DNA of 64,000 nucleotides, from assembly GCA_001725155.1 (NCBI GenBank), contig MEFP01000006.1, positions 186,001 through 250,000 on the forward strand, given 5' to 3'. Positions 55,027-64,000 of this stretch are shown here, one piece after another (positions within the stretch are counted from its first letter, which is position 1; every line of letters starts with the position of its first letter). Under the pieces are notes generated by a model. The model had not been told where the DNA came from and ran no database searches. It worked only from the letters and a program-made list of their open reading frames with translations. A program made the position numbers and the translations under genes. The stretch comes from Lysobacteraceae bacterium SCN 69-320 (GTDB lineage Bacteria > Pseudomonadota > Gammaproteobacteria > Xanthomonadales > Rhodanobacteraceae).

Positions 55027-55878
55027 TCAGCGGCTGCGCTCGCGCACCAGCTGGGCAAGGATGCTGATCGCGATCTCGGCCGGCGTTTCGGCGGCGATGT
55101 CCAGGCCGACCGGTGCGCGCAGGCCGGCCAGGATCGCTGCCTGCTCGGGCAATGCCTCCACGACCTGACGGATGCGCCGGCGGCTGCCCATCATGCCGAT
55201 GAAGATCGGCGGCCGTCGGCACAGTTCGCGCAGACAGGCGATGTCGGCGGCGAAGTCGCGATTGAGCAGGACGGCATAGACCTCGCGCGGCGTGGCCAGC
55301 GCCGCGGCGAGCCGGGGCACGTCGCCGCCGTAGGTCGCGAGGCCGGCAAAGGCCGGATCGGCGAGGCGTTCGGTGCGCGTATCGAACACTGCGAGTTCGA
55401 AATCGAGCAGGCGCGCCGCATCGCAGAGCGCCGCGCCGCAATGGCCCGCGCCGATCACGAGCAGGCGCGGATCCGGCAGCAGCGGCACGCTGTCGTAGGC
55501 CTCCGGCAATGCGACGCGACGGCCGGCGGCGAGTTCGGCCGCCGCCTGCGATGCCTGCAGCCGGTCGTCGGCACCGGCCCAGCGGCGCAGCAGCAGTTGC
55601 ATGCGTCCGCCGCAGACGCCGGCCGCGCCGGGACCGCCGCCAAGATCAATCGCCAGCGCCGCCGTCGCGTCGCCGCGCTCCAGCAGCGCGCGCGCCGCGG
55701 CTATCGTGCGCGCTTCCGCCAGTCCGCCGCCGATGCTGAAGGCCGTCGTGTCCGCACCGACGAGCATGCGTGCGCCGCGTTTGCGCGGCGTCGCACCGGC
55801 GGTCTCCACGACCGTGGCGACGACAACCGCTTCGTGCGCGAGCCGCCCGGCGAGCTGCGCGTACAGCCGCTCATCCAT
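55027..55878 (-). CDS. xdhC: XdhC-family molybdenum-cofactor insertion protein
   Basis: A 283-aa chaperone that binds and sulfurates molybdopterin cofactor for xanthine dehydrogenase. N-terminal CoxI part with GATPRKRGARML and FSIGGGLAEA, a C-terminal Rossmann domain (LLVIGAGHCGAALC, FDTR) ending in the MMGSRRR and EIAISILAQLV blocks. Same strand as xdhA/B, 110 bp after xdhB. Confidence 0.88.
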   Translation of the reverse strand: MDERLYAQLAGRLAHEAVVVATVVETAGATPRKRGARMLVGADTTAFSIGGGLAEARTIAAARALLERGDATAALAIDLGGGPGAAGVCGGRMQLLLRRWAGADDRLQASQAAAELAAGRRVALPEAYDSVPLLPDPRLLVIGAGHCGAALCDAARLLDFELAVFDTRTERLADPAFAGLATYGGDVPRLAAALATPREVYAVLLNRDFAADIACLRELCRRPPIFIGMMGSRRRIRQVVEALPEQAAILAGLRAPVGLDIAAETPAEIAISILAQLVRERSR

Positions 55879-55988
55879 GGGGGCGCATCGTCGACGGCGG
55901 CGCATGCGATGGAATGCGCGATCGCAGAACGGCTGCCGCTGCGCTGCGTACCGCGGCCGCACGGCGGCGGCGTCGAACCTTCGCCACC

Positions 55989-60874
<4,886 letters not shown>

Positions 60875-60997
60875 GGCGCATCCCGGCAGCGTTGCCGGAT
60901 CCCGCCGCATTCCCGCCGGCCGCTGCGGCGCCGCGTCTGCGCTGCGGCGACGGCCAGCGTTGTTGAAACATCACGACCGACACCCTGGGGAGGGACA

Positions 60998-61351
60998 ATG
61001 GGAAAACTGACCACGCACGTACTCGACACCGCGCACGGCAAGCCGGCCGCGGGGGTAGCGATCGAACTCTACGGCATCGCCGTCGGCGCGCGCCTGCTGC
61101 TCGTGCGCGCGACGACGAACGCCGACGGCCGCTGCGACGCGCCTCTGCTGGCCGACTACAAGCTGCAGCCCGGCGTCTACGAGCTCGATTTCCACATCGG
61201 CGACTATTTCGCCGCGCAGGGCCTGGCCTTGCCGCAGCCGCGCTTTCTCGACGTGGTGACCCTGCGCATCGGCGTCAACGACACGAGCGCGCACTACCAC
61301 GTGCCGCTGCTCGCTTCGCCGTACGCCTACAGCACCTATCGCGGTTCCTGA
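60998..61351 (+). CDS. uraH: 5-hydroxyisourate hydrolase
   Basis: Transthyretin-like enzyme of 117 aa hydrolysing 5-hydroxyisourate to OHCU. N-terminal THVLDTAHGKPA and C-terminal YRGS signature, with the catalytic His and Arg in matching places. GGGAGGG precedes the ATG. It is 9 bp before puuD, so co-transcribed, and accepts the product of the urate oxidase. Confidence 0.95.
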   Translation: MGKLTTHVLDTAHGKPAAGVAIELYGIAVGARLLLVRATTNADGRCDAPLLADYKLQPGVYELDFHIGDYFAAQGLALPQPRFLDVVTLRIGVNDTSAHYHVPLLASPYAYSTYRGS

Positions 61352-61360
61352 GGGCAGGGC

Positions 61361-62593
61361 GTGACCGATTATCTGATCGAATGCCTGGGCTTCCTGCTGC
61401 GCTGGCTGCACGTGGTCGCGGCCATCGCCTGGATAGGCGAGTCGTTCTATTTCGTCGCGCTGGACCGCGGCCTCAAGCCGCCGCGCGAGACCGAGCCGAA
61501 TCTGTACGGTGAATCCTGGTCGGTGCACGGCGGCGGTTTCTACCGCAAGCAGAAATACCTGCCGGCGCCGCAGGAACTGCCGGCCGAGGTGCATTGGTCG
61601 AAATGGAAATCGTATACGACCTGGCTGTCCGGCCTCGCGCTGTTCACGGTCGTCTACCTGTTCTCGCCGCAGGTCTATCTGATCGACCCGGCCGTAGCCG
61701 CGCTGACGCCGGCCCAGGCTGTGCTCGTCGCGCTGGCGTTTCCGCCGTTGTTCTGGCTGCTCTACGACGGCCTGTGCCGGTTGTTCGATGACCGCGACGA
61801 CATGCTCGGCGCCGCGGTCGCGGGCCTCGTGCTGCTGCTGTGCTATGCGACGACGCAGCTGTTCGCCGGCCGCGCCGCCTTCCTGCTGGCCGGCGCCGTG
61901 CTCGGCACCCTGATGTCGGCCAACGTGTTCTTCGTGATCATTCCGGGCCAGAAGAAGATCATCGCCGCACTCACCCGCGGCGAGGCGCCGGATCCCGAAC
62001 CCGGTCGCCGCGGCAAGCAGCGTTCGGTGCACAACACCTATTTCACCTTGCCGGTGGTCTTCGCGATGCTCAGCACGCATTACGCGACGGCCTACGCCCA
62101 TGCCGACGGCTGGCTCGTGCTTGCGGCGTTCATGGCAGCCGGCGCGCTGATCCGCCAGTTCTTCGTGCTCTGGCACAGCGGCGGCCGCGCCTGGTGGCTG
62201 CTCGGTGCCGGCGCGCTGGTACTTGCCGCCGTCTTCGCCTGGATACGTCCCGTCTCGCCGGCGATGGCGGCCCCCGCAAGCGCGGCGTCGGCCATTGCCG
62301 CGACGTCCGTTGCTGCGACATCCGTGGACGCGTCTGCCGCCGAACTGCCAGCGCCCGACACGGCGGCGCTGATGCCGCTTGTGGCCAAACACTGCGCGGT
62401 CTGCCATTCGGCCCGTCCGCAACTGCTCGGCACGGCGCCCAAGGGCGTGATGTTCGATAGTGCCGCACAGCTGGACGCGCACAAGGCGCTGATCGGTCGC
62501 CAGGTCGGCGTGCTGCGCGTCATGCCGCCGGGCAACCTCACGCAGATGAGCGAGGATGAGCGCGCGATGATCGCGCGCTGGGCGCTACAGTGA
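61361..62593 (+). CDS. puuD: urate hydroxylase PuuD (cytochrome c-linked)
   Basis: Membrane urate oxidase of the PuuD family, 410 aa. About eight transmembrane helices (residues 5-300) with conserved His residues, then an Ala-rich linker and a cytochrome c domain with CAVCH at 345-349 and the Met ligand in MPPGN near 388. Electrons go to the respiratory chain rather than to O2 directly. GTG start at 61361. Last of the purine genes here; a dedicated OHCU decarboxylase is not in the window. Confidence 0.93.
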   Translation: MTDYLIECLGFLLRWLHVVAAIAWIGESFYFVALDRGLKPPRETEPNLYGESWSVHGGGFYRKQKYLPAPQELPAEVHWSKWKSYTTWLSGLALFTVVYLFSPQVYLIDPAVAALTPAQAVLVALAFPPLFWLLYDGLCRLFDDRDDMLGAAVAGLVLLLCYATTQLFAGRAAFLLAGAVLGTLMSANVFFVIIPGQKKIIAALTRGEAPDPEPGRRGKQRSVHNTYFTLPVVFAMLSTHYATAYAHADGWLVLAAFMAAGALIRQFFVLWHSGGRAWWLLGAGALVLAAVFAWIRPVSPAMAAPASAASAIAATSVAATSVDASAAELPAPDTAALMPLVAKHCAVCHSARPQLLGTAPKGVMFDSAAQLDAHKALIGRQVGVLRVMPPGNLTQMSEDERAMIARWALQ

Positions 62594-62761
62594 TCGCAGA
62601 GAACGCCGTACGTGCATTTCGGCGGTCAAATGTCATTCAACGATTTTTTTAAAAAGGTTTCTTCTGACAGGTAGAAGAAGAAAAGCGATTGATCGGAGCT
62701 GACGCCTGCCAGGTGCCGCTATCCGGAGATCCGTCGTGAATATGCCGGAACTGCCAGCGTA

Positions 62762-63013
62762 ATGGCCCATGGCCCTGTCGGGAAAAGGCCATCAATGCTC
62801 GCATCGTCGCTTGCCGGAAAATTCCGGAGTGCCGCCAATTCCGTCATTCCGAAGGTGCTGGCCCATGGCGGCATGGACCTCAAAGGCTCGCCTCCCGAAT
62901 GGCGACAAGAGCTCGTTCAGCCAACCGTACCCTGGTTCAACTCGCCGGTTTCGTTTGCTGAGTATCTGGCGATGATGCGACAGGTCGCGGCCCCTGCAGC
63001 CGGGAGGCGGTGA
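62762..63013 (+). CDS. small hypothetical protein
   Basis: An 83-aa frame with plausible composition (AANSVIPKVLAHGG, VPWFNSPVSFAEYLAMMRQV) but no recognised domain and no clear ribosome site. Its region is lower in GC than the rest. It may be a remnant. Confidence 0.3.
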   Translation: MAHGPVGKRPSMLASSLAGKFRSAANSVIPKVLAHGGMDLKGSPPEWRQELVQPTVPWFNSPVSFAEYLAMMRQVAAPAAGRR

Positions 63014-63289
63014 GAGGTGGTTCGGACGATTGGTCCTTCACCGTGGACGAACTGCTCCGAGTGACAGCATCTCGTCCGATCACCACGAGGACTGGCGTCG
63101 CTCGCGGCAACGCCAATGTCACCAGCGTCATCGCTGATACGTCGTCACTTGCCGGCACGAACGATGGCGGCGACGGCGATGTCGAGGGCGATACCGCCCA
63201 GTGATCTGACGGCCCGGTCAGCACCGTCCATATGACGCTGGCTCGTCCTCAGTCCGAGTAAGGCCCTTTCTTGCGCGTTGGCCTCCGGA

Positions 63290-63326
63290 TTGCAGGTCTT
63301 GCGGCATCTGCTAAGGTCGCCGCAAG
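63290..63326 (+). promoter_or_regulatory. promoter with inverted repeat for the ECF sigma gene
   Basis: TTGCAG (63290-63295), 16 bp, TAAGGT (63312-63317). CTTGCGGC (63298-63305) and GCCGCAAG (63319-63326) form a perfect 8-bp dyad around the -10, a possible operator. Confidence 0.5.
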
Positions 63327-63344
63327 ACAAAGGCGGAGACAGGG

Positions 63345-63917
63345 ATGCGGGAAAGCGACGAGGTGCCGGAGGATCCGACGGCCGTGGTCCGCACGGCGGA
63401 AACCCTGGTGCCGCTGCTGCTGGACGACCTGCGCAAACGGGCAAGCCATGAGCGCCGCCGCGTGCGGGCCGGTGAAACCCTGTGCACCACGGCGTTGGTC
63501 CACGAGGCCTACCTCAAGCTGCGCCGTAGCGAGGGCTGGCAGGGCGAGCTGCATTTCCTGCGCGCGGCGGCGCTGGCCATGCGTCAGGCACTGGTTGATC
63601 ACGCGCGCCAGAAGCTTGCGGTCAAGCACGGCGGCGGGGCCGTTGATTCGCTGGAGACGATCGCGGCCGAACCGTTCTGGACCTCCGACGAGCGGCTGGT
63701 GGAGCTGGACGAAGCGTTGCAGCACCTGAGCGCGCTCAACCCACGCCTGACCCGCGTCATCGAGTGCCGTTTCTTCGCCGGCTATTCAGAAACCGACACC
63801 GCACGCGTGCTCGGCATCACCGACCGGACGGTGCGCCGCGATTGGATCAAGGCGAGGGCGTGGCTGTATCAGGAACTCGGGGAACACGGGGATCTGCCGG
63901 AACCAGCCGCGACCTGA
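63345..63917 (+). CDS. ECF RNA polymerase sigma factor
   Basis: A 190-aa sigma factor of the short ECF class seen in Xanthomonadales and Planctomycetes. Region 2-like LVHEAYLKLRRSEGWQGELHFLRAAALAMRQALVDHAR and region 4 helix-turn-helix RFFAGYSETDTARVLGITDRTVRRDWIKARAWL. In relatives it is followed by a Ser/Thr kinase gene; here the downstream frame reads the other way. Confidence 0.9.
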   Translation: MRESDEVPEDPTAVVRTAETLVPLLLDDLRKRASHERRRVRAGETLCTTALVHEAYLKLRRSEGWQGELHFLRAAALAMRQALVDHARQKLAVKHGGGAVDSLETIAAEPFWTSDERLVELDEALQHLSALNPRLTRVIECRFFAGYSETDTARVLGITDRTVRRDWIKARAWLYQELGEHGDLPEPAAT

Positions 63918-64000
63918 GCGCTGCGGCCTGGGCGATCAGCCGCGCGCCTGAAGGTCCCGAGGCAGCCGCGATCCGCTCCGCCTCGTCGAGCAGCGCAGCG
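63848..64000 (-). CDS. possible C-terminus of a reverse-strand protein (partial)
   Basis: An open frame runs in from the right edge ending with LLDEAERIAAASGPSG, Ala-rich helices and ending at 63848. The composition suits a TPR-like helical protein. It overlaps the sigma gene by 70 bp on the opposite strand. Cannot be identified further. Confidence 0.35.

Larger units (their letters stand above)
62594..63344. other. lower-GC gap around a possible small gene
   Basis: 751 bp between puuD and the sigma gene. It begins with an AT-rich segment containing ATTTTTTTAAAAAGG and the dyad TTTCTTCT/AGAAGAAGAAA (62657-62683). The small frame at 62762-63013 is the only candidate gene. Confidence 0.5.

Overview
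The window is a GC-rich chromosomal segment from a gammaproteobacterium, most likely in the Xanthomonadales (Lysobacterales), with Rhodanobacteraceae (Dokdonella/Tahibacter-like) as my best guess. The guess rests on a Xanthomonas/Caulobacter-type TonB receptor, a DUF1249 protein, a single-chain GcvP behind a glycine riboswitch, an ECF sigma factor of the Xanthomonas/Planctomycete type, and GGGAATC-type intergenic inverted repeats. No 16S rRNA or other decisive marker is present. Coding density is high, codon bias is strong, and many long antisense frames are artefacts of the GC content.

Layout. 1-9.2 kb holds housekeeping and small-metabolism genes: an NAD-dependent epimerase, a DUF2938 membrane protein and a methyltransferase divergent from a MerR regulator; a spermidine-synthase-like protein; tadA; a YaiI-like protein; and the divergent pair ppsA/ppsR. 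9.2-9.7 kb is a three-tRNA operon (Ala-GGC, Glu-TTC, Asp-GTC) with a recognisable promoter and terminator. 9.7-17.1 kb carries a CPA2 cation/proton antiporter, a very large PAS/degenerate GGDEF/EAL/receiver protein and a soluble histidine kinase with a stand-alone response regulator. 17.4-20.5 kb is a tandem glycine riboswitch plus gcvP. 20.6-35.4 kb has a secreted delta-60 repeat protein, a CGNR regulator, a complete RND tripartite efflux operon, a secreted subtilisin with a P domain, and an OmpR/PhoQ-like two-component system.

35.6-53.5 kb is a pectin/polygalacturonate utilisation locus: kdgK, a TonB receptor, a pectinesterase, a pectate lyase, an FAH-fold enzyme with a three-gene TRAP transporter, a LacI regulator, kduI and kduD, and a broken rhamnogalacturonan acetylesterase. 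Four non-coding sites sharing the core ACCGGT preceded by TGA-like half sites lie at its promoters and probably mark the LacI regulon. Two motor ATPases of the PilU and GspE/PilB types are embedded in the locus. 55-62.6 kb is a purine-degradation cluster (xdhC, xdhB, xdhA, adenine deaminase, HIU hydrolase, cytochrome-linked urate oxidase PuuD) taking adenine to the 5-hydroxyisourate step. The right end has a lower-GC stretch and an ECF sigma factor.

Most noteworthy: two unrelated exported proteins (delta-60 and choice-of-anchor-Q beta-helix) end in a similar short tail of the form [L/I]F-x-[D/N]-G-[L/F]-[E/D], a candidate C-terminal sorting or secretion signal. The shared pectin operator, the acetylesterase pseudogene and a MITE-like element with 28-bp tandem repeats are the other main observations.
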